NCBI GenBank assembly: GCA_963718375.1
Contig: CAVQZD010000007.1
Location: 1-64,000, forward strand
Source: RBG-16-64-13 sp963718375
GTDB lineage: Bacteria; Actinomycetota; Thermoleophilia; RBG-16-64-13
Direction: 5' to 3'
DNA: 64,000 bases
The position numbers were made by a program, and so were the translations under genes. Below, piece by piece: positions 24,743 through 32,783 of this stretch. The notes under the pieces are model-generated. The model was not told the DNA's origin, searched no databases, and saw only the letters and a list, made by a program, of their open reading frames with translations. The stretch's first letter is position 1, and each line of letters starts with the position of its first letter.

Positions 24743-25360
24743 GTGTCAACTGATAACGCTAACATCCAGGTAGCCGCGCCCAGCAGTGACCCCACCCTCA
24801 CCGAGATACGTTGGCACGCGCGGGGCGGCCAAGGCGCCGTGACCGCGGCCAAGATGGTTGCAGAGCTCGCGCTTGGCCAGGGTAAGCACTTCCAGGCCTT
24901 CCCTGAATACGGACCGGAGCGTTCTGGGGCACCTATCGTGGCCTTCACGCGCGTGAGCGACGCACCCATCCAGCTCTACTGCGGCGTGGAGAACCCTGGG
25001 ATCGTGGTCGTGTTGGATGAGTCGCTCCTTGGTGCCATCGACGTTACCAAAGGCGCTCCCGCCGACGCTGTGGTGCTGGTGAACACCGAGCTGTCACCGG
25101 CCGAACTACGCAAGCAGTCCGGGCTCAAGGGCGGCCGCCTCTTCACCATAGCGGCCACCCGCATCGCCACCGAGACCATCCGCCGACCGATCCCCAACAC
25201 CCCCATGGTGGGCGCGCTGACCCGTATCACCGAACTCTTTCCCATCGACAAGGTGCTGGAGTTCCTGCGCTACGACTTCGGCAAGAAATTCCCGCCCAAA
25301 GTGGTCGAGGGCAACCTCACGGCCATCACCCGAGCCTACGACGAGGTGAAGAGCGAATGA
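24743..25360 (+). CDS. porG: 2-oxoacid:ferredoxin oxidoreductase, gamma subunit
   Basis: Gamma subunit of the pyruvate:ferredoxin oxidoreductase class, part of the coenzyme A-binding region of the complex. From the GTG at 24743 the product is 205 aa. It has EIRWHARGGQGAVTAAKMVAE, then FPEYGPERSGAPIVAFTR and NTPMVGALTRITELF, all family signatures. I chose GTG 24743 for the GAGGAG 5 nt upstream; the frame stays open 84 nt further up. First gene of the operon. It overlaps porD by 4 nt. Confidence 0.94.
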   Translation: MSTDNANIQVAAPSSDPTLTEIRWHARGGQGAVTAAKMVAELALGQGKHFQAFPEYGPERSGAPIVAFTRVSDAPIQLYCGVENPGIVVVLDESLLGAIDVTKGAPADAVVLVNTELSPAELRKQSGLKGGRLFTIAATRIATETIRRPIPNTPMVGALTRITELFPIDKVLEFLRYDFGKKFPPKVVEGNLTAITRAYDEVKSE

Positions 25361-25680
25361 GCACCGCCAAGAAGGCTCCCTGGGATGTCAGCGACATCGA
25401 TTCCTGGGGCCCCGAGAAACACGAACTAGGCGCCACCATACCTACCGCCGGCAACTCCGACGACTTCGAGACCGGCGGCTGGCGCTCGCTCTTGCCGCAG
25501 ATCGATACGGCTAAGTGCACAGGCTGCATGCTCTGCTACTTCTACTGTCCAGACGCCTCGATCATCGTCGAAGACGGCAAGGCCGTGGGCATCGATCTGA
25601 AGCACTGCAAGGGCTGCGGCATCTGCGCGAACGAATGCCCGGTGAAGTGCATCGCCATGAAGACTGAAGAGAAGGAGTGA
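25357..25680 (+). CDS. porD: 2-oxoacid:ferredoxin oxidoreductase, delta (2x4Fe-4S) subunit
   Basis: Ferredoxin-like subunit that carries electrons from the PorB-bound cluster toward the acceptor. The 107-aa protein has two 4Fe-4S motifs, CTGCMLCYFYCPDASI and CKGCGICANECPVKCI, each with four ligands. The N-terminal ~50 residues (with FETGGWRSLLPQIDTAKC) match PorD subunits. It overlaps porG (ATGA) and precedes porA by 4 nt. Confidence 0.94.
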   Translation: MSTAKKAPWDVSDIDSWGPEKHELGATIPTAGNSDDFETGGWRSLLPQIDTAKCTGCMLCYFYCPDASIIVEDGKAVGIDLKHCKGCGICANECPVKCIAMKTEEKE

Positions 25681-25684
25681 GGCG

Positions 25685-26887
25685 ATGAGCGAGACCAGCA
25701 CCGGCACCCTGGCCGTCACCGGAAACGAGGCCGTCGCCGAGGCGATGCGCCAGATCAACCCCGACGTGGTGTGCGCCTACCCTATCACTCCGCAGACCGA
25801 GATCGTGCAGCTCTATGCGCAGATCGTGGCCGACGGCAAGGTCGATTCTGAGTTCGTGACGGTCGAGTCGGAGCACTCGGCTATGAGCGCGGTCATAGGC
25901 TCCGCCGCCGGCGGGGCCCGCACCATGACCGCGACCTCGTCCCAGGGCTACGCCCTCATGTGGGAGCTGCTGTTCATCGCCGCAAGCTATCGCCTCCCTG
26001 TCGTCATGACCACGGTCAACCGCGCTCTGTCCGGCCCCATCAACATCCACTGCGACCACAGTGACACCATGGGCGGGCGCGACACCGGCTGGATACAGCT
26101 CTATGGCGAGAATCACCAACAGGCCTACGACAACTGCATCCAGGCGATCCGCATCGCCGAGCACATGGACGTGCGCCTGCCCGTCACCCACATGTACGAC
26201 GGATATGTGATCAGCGGGGCCATCGGACCCCTCGAGATGCTCCCGGACGACAAGGTCAAGGAGTTCATCGGACCCTTCAAGGCAGTCAATCCTCTGCTAG
26301 ACGTCGAGAACCCCGTCACCGTCGGACCGTTCGACGGCCTGCACGGCTGGTACTTCGAGCACAAGGTGGCTCAGAACCGCGCGATGGAACGCGCCTTCAA
26401 GGTCATCCAAGACGTGGCGGACGAGTATGGCGAGCTGTCCGGACGCCAATATGGCCTGATGGAACCGTACCGCATGGAGGACGCCGAGATAGCGATAGTG
26501 GTCATCGGCTCGACGGCGGGCACCACCCGCCTTATCGTGGACAAACTCCGCGCCAGAGGGGTCAAGGCAGGCATGATACGTGTGCGTGTCTTCAGGCCCT
26601 TCCCCTACGCCGCCTTCGCCAAAGCCCTCGAACACGTCAAGGTGGTAGGGGTGATGGACCGCGCCGATTCGTTCGGCGCTCAGGGCGGTCCACTGTTCTT
26701 GGAGCTCCGCGCCGCCCTGTACGACAGCGACCCCAGACCGCAAGTGCTTCCGTTCATCTACGGTCTCGGCGGACGCGACATCTTCCCGCACGACATCGAG
26801 CACGCGTTCGCGGTGCTTGAAGAAGCAGCCAAGAGTAAGACGCCCGCCTCCGCCGAGCGCCGCTACTTGAACCTCCGCAAGGACTGA
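25685..26887 (+). CDS. porA: Pyruvate:ferredoxin oxidoreductase, alpha subunit
   Basis: Alpha subunit, which binds part of the thiamine diphosphate cofactor and the substrate. The 400-aa protein starts with TGNEAVAEAMRQINPDVVCA and YPITPQTEIV. It has VESEHSAMSAVIGSAAGGAR, TSSQGYALMWELLF and RALSGPINIHCDHSD, then RDTGWIQLY. The last segments resemble the pyruvate-type rather than the 2-oxoglutarate-type alpha subunits. The C-terminal domain has VVIGSTAGTTRLIVDKLR and ends with RRYLNLRKD. Length is usual. The beta partner is not next to it; it is fused to a flavoprotein four genes on. Confidence 0.95.
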   Translation: MSETSTGTLAVTGNEAVAEAMRQINPDVVCAYPITPQTEIVQLYAQIVADGKVDSEFVTVESEHSAMSAVIGSAAGGARTMTATSSQGYALMWELLFIAASYRLPVVMTTVNRALSGPINIHCDHSDTMGGRDTGWIQLYGENHQQAYDNCIQAIRIAEHMDVRLPVTHMYDGYVISGAIGPLEMLPDDKVKEFIGPFKAVNPLLDVENPVTVGPFDGLHGWYFEHKVAQNRAMERAFKVIQDVADEYGELSGRQYGLMEPYRMEDAEIAIVVIGSTAGTTRLIVDKLRARGVKAGMIRVRVFRPFPYAAFAKALEHVKVVGVMDRADSFGAQGGPLFLELRAALYDSDPRPQVLPFIYGLGGRDIFPHDIEHAFAVLEEAAKSKTPASAERRYLNLRKD

Positions 26888-26896
26888 GGGACAGCC

Positions 26897-27754
26897 ATGG
26901 CCAACAACCAGACCAAGGGGACCAGCACTTCCACCCCGGTGGCCCCCGACACGAAAGAGCCCAAGGGCTCAGCGCTCTATGAAGTGCTCAAGGGCATCGA
27001 TTTCGAGCGACGTCAGCTTGTGGGCAAGCAGAAGAGCAGCGGCCTTATCGAGCTGGTCAAGAACAAGGGGGGCGACTACCGCTGCTACTCCTGCACGCTC
27101 TGCGAGCGCACCTGCCCCGTGGACTGCATCGAGATCGAGTACTGTCCCGAGTTCGCCGAGCAACCCTTTGACTTCGATGCGGCCCGCGCCGCGGCACTCA
27201 CTACTCTCCCCGGCGAGAGCTGTGGAGCCGCCTCGGCCTGCGTCATGGGCGAGCAGCCGGCCGAGTACGTCGCCGATATAGACATGAAGCTGTTCGACCC
27301 GGTGATCGCCAGCATCCGCTCGGGCTCCGGCCTGGTGGAGGCGTTGCACGCCACGCAAGAAGCCTACGGCTACCTCCCGCGTCTGGCTCTCGAAGCCATT
27401 GCGGAGGAGATGAACATCCGGCTCTCTCGGGTCTACGGCGTGGCCAGCTTCTATGCCCAGTTCCGGCTGCGTCCCGTGGGCAAGTACGTGATCGACGTGT
27501 GCATGGGCACAGCCTGTCACGTAGCCGGCGCGCCGCTGGTAGCCGAGGCCTTCAGCAACGAACTGGAGATCCCGGTGGGAGGCACCACGCCTGACGGGCT
27601 GTTCACTCTGCAGACTGTCAACTGCGTGGGAGCCTGTGCCTTGGCGCCGGTGGTCCGCATCGGCGATGACGAGACGCTGGGCCGGGTCGGCCCCAACGAG
27701 GCCCGCCGGCTGGTGCGCAAGTTGCGCAAACAGGAGAAGGAGGTGGCCTCGTGA
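26897..27754 (+). CDS. Ferredoxin-NuoE fusion, 2Fe-2S diaphorase subunit
   Basis: NuoE/HymA/StnA-like subunit of NAD(H)-linked flavin complexes. The 285-aa protein has a Thr/Ser/Pro-rich start, then a single 4Fe-4S motif CYSCTLCERTCPVDCIEI (~residue 63), and from ~residue 132 a thioredoxin-like 2Fe-2S domain. That domain reads SGSGLVEALHATQEAYGYLP, VYGVASFYAQFRLRP, VCMGTACHVAGA and VNCVGACALAPVVRI, with all four cluster cysteines. The added N-terminal cluster is not part of ordinary NuoE. It begins 9 bp after porA and overlaps the NuoF-like gene by 4 nt, placing it firmly in the por operon. Confidence 0.9.
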   Translation: MANNQTKGTSTSTPVAPDTKEPKGSALYEVLKGIDFERRQLVGKQKSSGLIELVKNKGGDYRCYSCTLCERTCPVDCIEIEYCPEFAEQPFDFDAARAAALTTLPGESCGAASACVMGEQPAEYVADIDMKLFDPVIASIRSGSGLVEALHATQEAYGYLPRLALEAIAEEMNIRLSRVYGVASFYAQFRLRPVGKYVIDVCMGTACHVAGAPLVAEAFSNELEIPVGGTTPDGLFTLQTVNCVGACALAPVVRIGDDETLGRVGPNEARRLVRKLRKQEKEVAS

Positions 27755-29259
27755 GCGTGGACAAGATCAGCGCCGCCCTGAAGGCCGCAGCCAACAAGAA
27801 CGCCTACTTGGCCGACGACGCCAAGACCGAGATCCGCATCTGCGCAGGCACAGCCTGCCACGCCTCGGGCCGGGTGGCCCTGCGGGAAGCCGTCAACGAT
27901 TCGCTGAACAAGCGCGGACTCACCGAGAAGGTGAAAGTGGTCGAGACCGGGTGTCACGGCTTCTGCGAGCAGGGCCCTATCATCGTCCTTAGACCCAGCG
28001 GCCTCTTCTACCCCAGACTCAAGGCCAAGGACATCGACGAGATCGTCGAGACCAGCGTCGTCGGCGATGGAGTCGTCGAGAGCCTGCTCTACAAGCACCC
28101 GCAGACGGGCGAGCCCATCGCGTACGAGAAGGACATCCCCTTCTACGCGCGGCAGAAGCGCATCGTCCTTAGCCTCAACGGCAAGATCGACCCCTACTCG
28201 CTGGACGACTATCTCAGCCACGGCGGGTATTCGGCGCTGGCCAAAGTCCTTAAGGACGCCGACCCCGCGGCCGTGATCGACGAGATAGAGAAGAGCGGGC
28301 TGCGCGGCCGGGGTGGGGCCGGCTTCCCCACCGGACGGAAGTGGCGTTCGGCGCGCGAGAACCCCGGCGACAAGCACTATGTGATCTGCAACGCCGACGA
28401 GGGGGACCCCGGCGCGTTCATGGACCGTTCCGTGCTCGAAGGCAACCCTCATTCTGTGGTCGAGGGTATGATCATCGCCGCCTACGCCATCGGCTCCAGC
28501 AACGGTCCGGTCGAGGGCTACGTCTACGTCCGGCATGAGTACCCGTTCGCCGTCGAGCGTCTGCGCCACGCGTTAGTCACTGCCCGCGAACACGGGCTCT
28601 TGGGTGAGAACATCCTGGATTCGGGCTTCGACTTCGACATCCGCATCAACCAGGGTGCCGGCGCCTTCGTCTGTGGCGAGTCCACCGCCCTCACGCTCTC
28701 CATCGAGGGCGTCCGCGGCATGCCCCGCGGAAAGCACATCCGCACAGTGGCTCACGGCTTGTGGGGCGAGCCCACCAACCTCAACAACGTGGAGACCTAC
28801 GCCAGCGTGCCGTGGATCATCAACCACGGCTCGGCGGAGTTCGCCTCGGTGGGCACCGATACCAGCAAGGGCACCAAGATCTTCTCCCTGACCGGGAAGG
28901 TGGTCAATGGCGGCCTGATCGAGGTCCCCATGGGCGCGACCCTGCGCGAGGTGATATTCGAGATCGGCGGAGGCATGTTGCCCGGCCGGGAGTTCAAAGC
29001 CGTGCAGTTGGGCGGGCCGTCCGGAGGTTGTCTGCCGGCGTCGCTCTTGGACGAACCTATCGACTTCGAGAGTCTGGTGGCCGCCGGCTCCATGATGGGC
29101 TCGGGCGGCATGGTAGTGGTCGACGACTCCACCTGCATGGTGGATTTCGCCAAATTCTTCCTGGAGTTCACAGCCGAGGAGAGCTGCGGCAAGTGCGTGC
29201 CCTGCAGAGTGGGTGCCACGCGGATGCTCGAGATCGTCGAGCGGATAACTCAGAGGTGA
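27751..29259 (+). CDS. NuoF-like NADH-binding flavoprotein, N-terminal part (frame break)
   Basis: NuoF/HymB/StnB-like subunit that binds NADH and FMN. This frame gives 502 aa: a thioredoxin-like 2Fe-2S domain (CAGTACHASGR, TGCHGFCEQGP), the FMN/NADH domain (KSGLRGRGGAGFPTGRKW, NADEGDPGAFMDR, GAGAFVCGESTAL), a SLBB-type region, and three cysteines of the C-terminal 4Fe-4S cluster (SCGKCVPCRVG). It then stops at TGA (29257-29259) right after LEIVERITQR. The rest of the protein continues at once in the +1 frame. Removing one base gives a 633-aa protein of normal HymB-type length. The fourth cluster cysteine lies beyond the break. Confidence 0.9.
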   Translation: MSVDKISAALKAAANKNAYLADDAKTEIRICAGTACHASGRVALREAVNDSLNKRGLTEKVKVVETGCHGFCEQGPIIVLRPSGLFYPRLKAKDIDEIVETSVVGDGVVESLLYKHPQTGEPIAYEKDIPFYARQKRIVLSLNGKIDPYSLDDYLSHGGYSALAKVLKDADPAAVIDEIEKSGLRGRGGAGFPTGRKWRSARENPGDKHYVICNADEGDPGAFMDRSVLEGNPHSVVEGMIIAAYAIGSSNGPVEGYVYVRHEYPFAVERLRHALVTAREHGLLGENILDSGFDFDIRINQGAGAFVCGESTALTLSIEGVRGMPRGKHIRTVAHGLWGEPTNLNNVETYASVPWIINHGSAEFASVGTDTSKGTKIFSLTGKVVNGGLIEVPMGATLREVIFEIGGGMLPGREFKAVQLGGPSGGCLPASLLDEPIDFESLVAAGSMMGSGGMVVVDDSTCMVDFAKFFLEFTAEESCGKCVPCRVGATRMLEIVERITQR

Positions 29260-29353
29260 AGCGGCCGTCGACGATGTCGATCTGCTCGAGCGACTGGCCG
29301 ACGATGTAGCCGAAGGTTCGCTCTGCGCCCTGGGCGGGAGCGCCCCCAACCCA

Positions 29354-29653
29354 GTGCTGTCCACCATGCGCTACTTCCGCGACGAACTGATGGCCCACGT
29401 TATCGAGCACCGCTGCCCGGCCGGAGTCTGCCGGGCCCTCATCCAATACAAGATCGACGCGGAGGCCTGCACCGGCTGCCGCGCCTGCGCGCTGGCCTGC
29501 CCTGTCAACGCCATCAGCGGCGAGAGCAAGCAAGTCCACGTCATCGATCAAGATCTGTGCACCAAGTGCGATTCCTGCCGCCAGGCCTGCCGGTACGACG
29601 CCGTGAAGGTCGAGTCAGGGATGCTCGCGCATGCTGAAGGGAGGCGGAATTGA
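29354..29653 (+). CDS. NuoF-like flavoprotein, C-terminal part in +1 frame
   Basis: This is not a separate gene by content. Similarity in this frame starts at about 29260 (EAAVDDVDLLERLADDV), immediately after the NuoF stop, and passes through SLCALGGSAPNPVLSTMRYF, the usual NuoF C-terminus with the fourth cluster cysteine. A two-cluster ferredoxin domain follows (CTGCRACALACPVNAI and CTKCDSCRQACRYDAV), as in HymB/HndC-type subunits. The spacing across the break matches the family exactly if one base is skipped. The listed start is only the first possible start codon in this frame. The stop overlaps the next gene (TTGA). Confidence 0.75.
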   Translation: MLSTMRYFRDELMAHVIEHRCPAGVCRALIQYKIDAEACTGCRACALACPVNAISGESKQVHVIDQDLCTKCDSCRQACRYDAVKVESGMLAHAEGRRN

Positions 29654-30615
29654 GTACCGCCAAGACCAAACCGGCCGCGGACACCAGCGCCGCCACCAAG
29701 GCCGTGAAGTTGAACATCAACGGCAAGGAGTTCACCGCCCAGCAGGGCGAGACCGTTCTTGACGTCGCCAAGCGCGGCGGAGTAGACATCCCCGCGCTCT
29801 GTCAGATGGAAGGCAGCGCCCCTTGGGGCGCGTGCCGCCTGTGCCTGGTCGAAGTGGAGGGTAGCAGCAAGCTCCAGGCCGCCTGCACCACCTTCGTGGC
29901 CGAGGGTCTCAAGATCAAGACGGACTCTCCGCGCATCCACGCCAGGCGCGAGAGCTACCTGCGCATGTATCTGTCCGACCACAACGCCTACTGCGAGGCT
30001 CCTTGCACGCACGCGTGTCCGACTCACATCGACATCCCCGGCTACTTGGCCGCGCTGGCGGCTGGCGACACGGCCGAAGCGGCTTCAATCGTCCGCGAGG
30101 AGCTACCCTTCCCAGGCATCCTGGGACGCATATGCCCGCGCTACTGCGAGCCCGTCTGCAGGCGCGCCGAGGTGGACGAGCCCATCGCCATCTGCGCCCT
30201 CCACCGGGCCATAGCCGACCACGGTCCGTCTCCAGCCTCGTTCGCACCGCGTCACACCGCGCCCAGCGGCAAGCGCGTGGCAGTGGTGGGAGCCGGTCCG
30301 GCGGGTCTTTCCGCGGCCTGGTTCCTCACTCAGCGCGGCCATGAGGTGACCGTCTACGACGGCGAAGCCAAGCCCGGAGGACTGCTTCGCTACGCCATCC
30401 CCGAATTCAGGTTGTCCGAGAAGGTCCTCGACCAAGAGCTGCAGCCTCTGTGGGAGGCTGGAGCCCGTTTCGTGGGTCAGTCCAAGTTCGCGGGCTACGA
30501 GCCACCGGAGAGCCTGCTGGACATGGGCTTCGACGCGGTAGTGGTCTCGACCGGCAGTGGCGATACCGAGAAGGCTGCCGCCGCCACCTCCGCTACGGCG
30601 AAGACCCGCCAGTGA
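29650..30615 (+). CDS. NuoG/GltD-like iron-sulfur FAD subunit, N-terminal part (frame break)
   Basis: First part of a StnC-like subunit. This frame gives 321 aa from a TTG with GGAGG 5 nt upstream. A 2Fe-2S domain (LCQMEGSAPWGACRLCLVEV with a fourth Cys in QAACTT) leads to a GltD-type domain with two 4Fe-4S motifs (CEAPCTHACPTHIDIPGYL and ICPRYCEPVCRR). The FAD-binding Rossmann start RVAVVGAGPAGLSAAW and GGLLRYAIPEFRL follow. It reads into TGA at 30613 after GFDAVVVSTGSGDTEK. The sequence continues in the +1 frame (about 30590-30655: SDSVLDALDFLRRART), then shifts +1 again into the PorB-fused part. Corrected, the whole is 1040 aa. Confidence 0.85.
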   Translation: MSTAKTKPAADTSAATKAVKLNINGKEFTAQQGETVLDVAKRGGVDIPALCQMEGSAPWGACRLCLVEVEGSSKLQAACTTFVAEGLKIKTDSPRIHARRESYLRMYLSDHNAYCEAPCTHACPTHIDIPGYLAALAAGDTAEAASIVREELPFPGILGRICPRYCEPVCRRAEVDEPIAICALHRAIADHGPSPASFAPRHTAPSGKRVAVVGAGPAGLSAAWFLTQRGHEVTVYDGEAKPGGLLRYAIPEFRLSEKVLDQELQPLWEAGARFVGQSKFAGYEPPESLLDMGFDAVVVSTGSGDTEKAAAATSATAKTRQ

Positions 30616-32774
30616 CAGCGTCCTCGACGCGCTGGACTTCCTGCGCAGGGCGCGCACGCGCAAAGCCGATCCGCTTGGCCGGCAAGGTGGTCGTCATAGG
30701 CGGCAATGTGACCGGCCTGGACGCCGCGCGCACCGCGCTCCGTCTGGGGGCTACCGACGTGACCGTGGCCACCAAGCACGACGCGGCCACCCTTCCGGCA
30801 GGCAACAACGAACTAGTCAACGCGAGCGAAGTGGGCGTCAAGTTCATCTTCGGAGACGACGGCACCGCGGAGAACGAGGCCGCCAAGGGCGTGACCCTGA
30901 TCATCGCCAAGGACGAGATCGTCACCAAGACGGTCGATGCCGACAAGTTCACGGGCCGCACCTCCCACCCCGGGCTGTTCATGGCCGGGGACGCGCTGAC
31001 AGGCATCCAGTCGGCCATCCATGCCGTCGGCGGCGGCAAGCGTACTGCTTTGGCAGTGGACGCTTGGCTTCGAGGCACGGAGCTATCCTCCCTCGAACAA
31101 GAGCTGGCTACCTTCTCCTCTCTACCCTACTTGAAGCAACTCAAGCGAGAGTCCGATCTGGGAGCCCTGGGACGCAGGCTGGCCGAACGCAAGCCGGTCT
31201 GGTTGAAGATGGGCACGAGCGCCGAGCCCGCCGAACGCGCCCCCATGCCCAAGTACCCCGCGGACAAGAGACTAGCCACCCTCGACCAAGAGGTCGAACT
31301 AGGCATGAGCCTGGAGACCGCCCAAGAGGAGGCCGCCCGCTGTCTGCAGTGCACGTGTCCTAGCCTGGGCAAGTGCGATCTCCAGCGCCTCGGCGTGGAG
31401 TTCGGCCTTGCCGACAACCCGCTGGTCACCAAGAGCAGCCGGGTGCGTGTGGTCGAGCCGCAGTATGAGCATCCGTTCATCCGGCGCAGCATGGAGCGGT
31501 GCATCTCGTGTGGCCGCTGCGTGAGGATCTGCCGCGATGTGGCCGGTCCGGCCTGCTACGACTTCACCGGGCGCGGGTTCACCATGAAGGTCGACACCCC
31601 CTACAGCGACTCTCTGCAGTTGGCCGACTGCATCACCTGCGGCCGCTGTGTGACCGAGTGCCCTACGGGTGCGCTGACCTTCAACGAGCGCAAGCTCGAC
31701 TCATTCCGTTTGGATGAGAGCCGCTGCATCATGTGTCATCAGTGCATAGACGTCTGTCCCGTGGACGCCTTGCAGGAGGCAGATCAGTTCGAGGACGCAC
31801 GCAAGAGATGGCTCGATCTGGTCGACAAAGGGAGCGGGCTCGCCGGCGGACACCGTATGTGTGCAGGCTGCGGCGCCCCGGTCGTTGTCCGTCAGGTGCT
31901 GATGGGCACCGAGGACCCCGTCGTCGTCGGCGCCGCCACCGGTTGCCTCGAAGTGAGCACCACCATCTACCCGTACACCTCCTGGAAGGGTGGATATATC
32001 CACACCGCTTTCGAGAACGCGGCCGCCACGCTCAGTGGCGTCGAGACTGCCTTCCGAGCTCTCAAGAAGAAGGGTGAGATCACCGACAACGTCAAGTTCA
32101 TCGCCTTCGGCGGCGACGGTGGCACCTACGACATCGGCCTCCAGTCGCTGTCGGGAGCCATGGAGCGCGGTCACCGGATGCTCTATGTCTGCTACGACAA
32201 CGGGGCCTACATGAACACCGGCTTCCAGCGTTCAGGCGCTACCCCGGTGGGTGCATGGACTACCACCAGCCCGGTCGGCGCAGAATCAGCGGGCAAGGTG
32301 CAGAACCGCAAGAATCTCACTGACCTCATGATCGCGCACGGTCTGAGGTATGTGGCGCAGGCCTCACCCCATGATCCGCGCGACCTGGTCCGCAAGGCCG
32401 CCAAGGCGCTCGCGACCGACGGCGCTACCTTCCTCAACGTCATCTCGCCCTGCCCCAGGGGTTGGCGCTCTGACGGCGCCGAGAGCATCGACCTCGCCCG
32501 CGAAGCGGTGAACACCTGCTACTGGCCGCTGTTCGAGGTCGAGGATGGCGAGTACCGCCTTACTTACAGGCCGCAGCACAAGCTGCCGCTCATCCCCTGG
32601 CTGAAACGTCAGGGACGGTTCGCGCACCTCTTCAAGCCCGGCAATGAGGAGACCCTCGCCGCCATAGAGGCCTACGTGGACCGTGAGTGGGAGAAGCTCT
32701 TGGCCAAGTGCGGCGAGCCCAGCGAAGCCGACTGGCAGGCGCACCTGACCGCCGGCGGCTGCCTGCTCCGCTAG
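30450..32774 (+). CDS. porB: GltD/NuoG-like C-terminal part fused to PorB beta subunit
   Basis: Meaningful sequence begins near 30658 (IRLAGKVVVIGGNVTGLDAA); the first ~70 codons of this frame are out of register. The rest of the second nucleotide-binding domain follows, with HPGLFMAGDALTG. Next come CLQCTC, two NuoG/HydA-like 4Fe-4S motifs (CISCGRCVRIC and CITCGRCVTECPTGAL) and a third (CIMCHQCIDVCPVDAL). From about 31850 there is a complete PorB: GHRMCAGCGAPVVVRQVL, TGCLEV, the thiamine-diphosphate motif FGGDGGTYDIGLQ, YDNGAYMNTGFQRSGATP and SPCPRGW. The normally separate beta subunit is therefore joined in frame to the flavin subunit, with no stop or start between them. Confidence 0.88.
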   Translation: MGGWSPFRGSVQVRGLRATGEPAGHGLRRGSGLDRQWRYREGCRRHLRYGEDPPVTASSTRWTSCAGRARAKPIRLAGKVVVIGGNVTGLDAARTALRLGATDVTVATKHDAATLPAGNNELVNASEVGVKFIFGDDGTAENEAAKGVTLIIAKDEIVTKTVDADKFTGRTSHPGLFMAGDALTGIQSAIHAVGGGKRTALAVDAWLRGTELSSLEQELATFSSLPYLKQLKRESDLGALGRRLAERKPVWLKMGTSAEPAERAPMPKYPADKRLATLDQEVELGMSLETAQEEAARCLQCTCPSLGKCDLQRLGVEFGLADNPLVTKSSRVRVVEPQYEHPFIRRSMERCISCGRCVRICRDVAGPACYDFTGRGFTMKVDTPYSDSLQLADCITCGRCVTECPTGALTFNERKLDSFRLDESRCIMCHQCIDVCPVDALQEADQFEDARKRWLDLVDKGSGLAGGHRMCAGCGAPVVVRQVLMGTEDPVVVGAATGCLEVSTTIYPYTSWKGGYIHTAFENAAATLSGVETAFRALKKKGEITDNVKFIAFGGDGGTYDIGLQSLSGAMERGHRMLYVCYDNGAYMNTGFQRSGATPVGAWTTTSPVGAESAGKVQNRKNLTDLMIAHGLRYVAQASPHDPRDLVRKAAKALATDGATFLNVISPCPRGWRSDGAESIDLAREAVNTCYWPLFEVEDGEYRLTYRPQHKLPLIPWLKRQGRFAHLFKPGNEETLAAIEAYVDREWEKLLAKCGEPSEADWQAHLTAGGCLLR

Positions 32775-32783
32775 GAGGAAGCC

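Noticed and set aside
29240..29270. Possible programmed frameshift or re-initiation at the NuoF stop (GAGGTGA overlaps the TGA)
   Set aside because: The ribosome-site-like bases lie on the stop itself, there is no slippery codon like the prfB CTT, and no start codon in the new frame follows within 90 bp. An error or mutation explains it more simply.
30557..31363. A 268-codon open frame in the second frame across the GltD-like region
   Set aside because: Only ~60-70 bases of it (about 30590-30655) resemble the protein; the rest is Arg-rich shadow of the PorB-fused frame.
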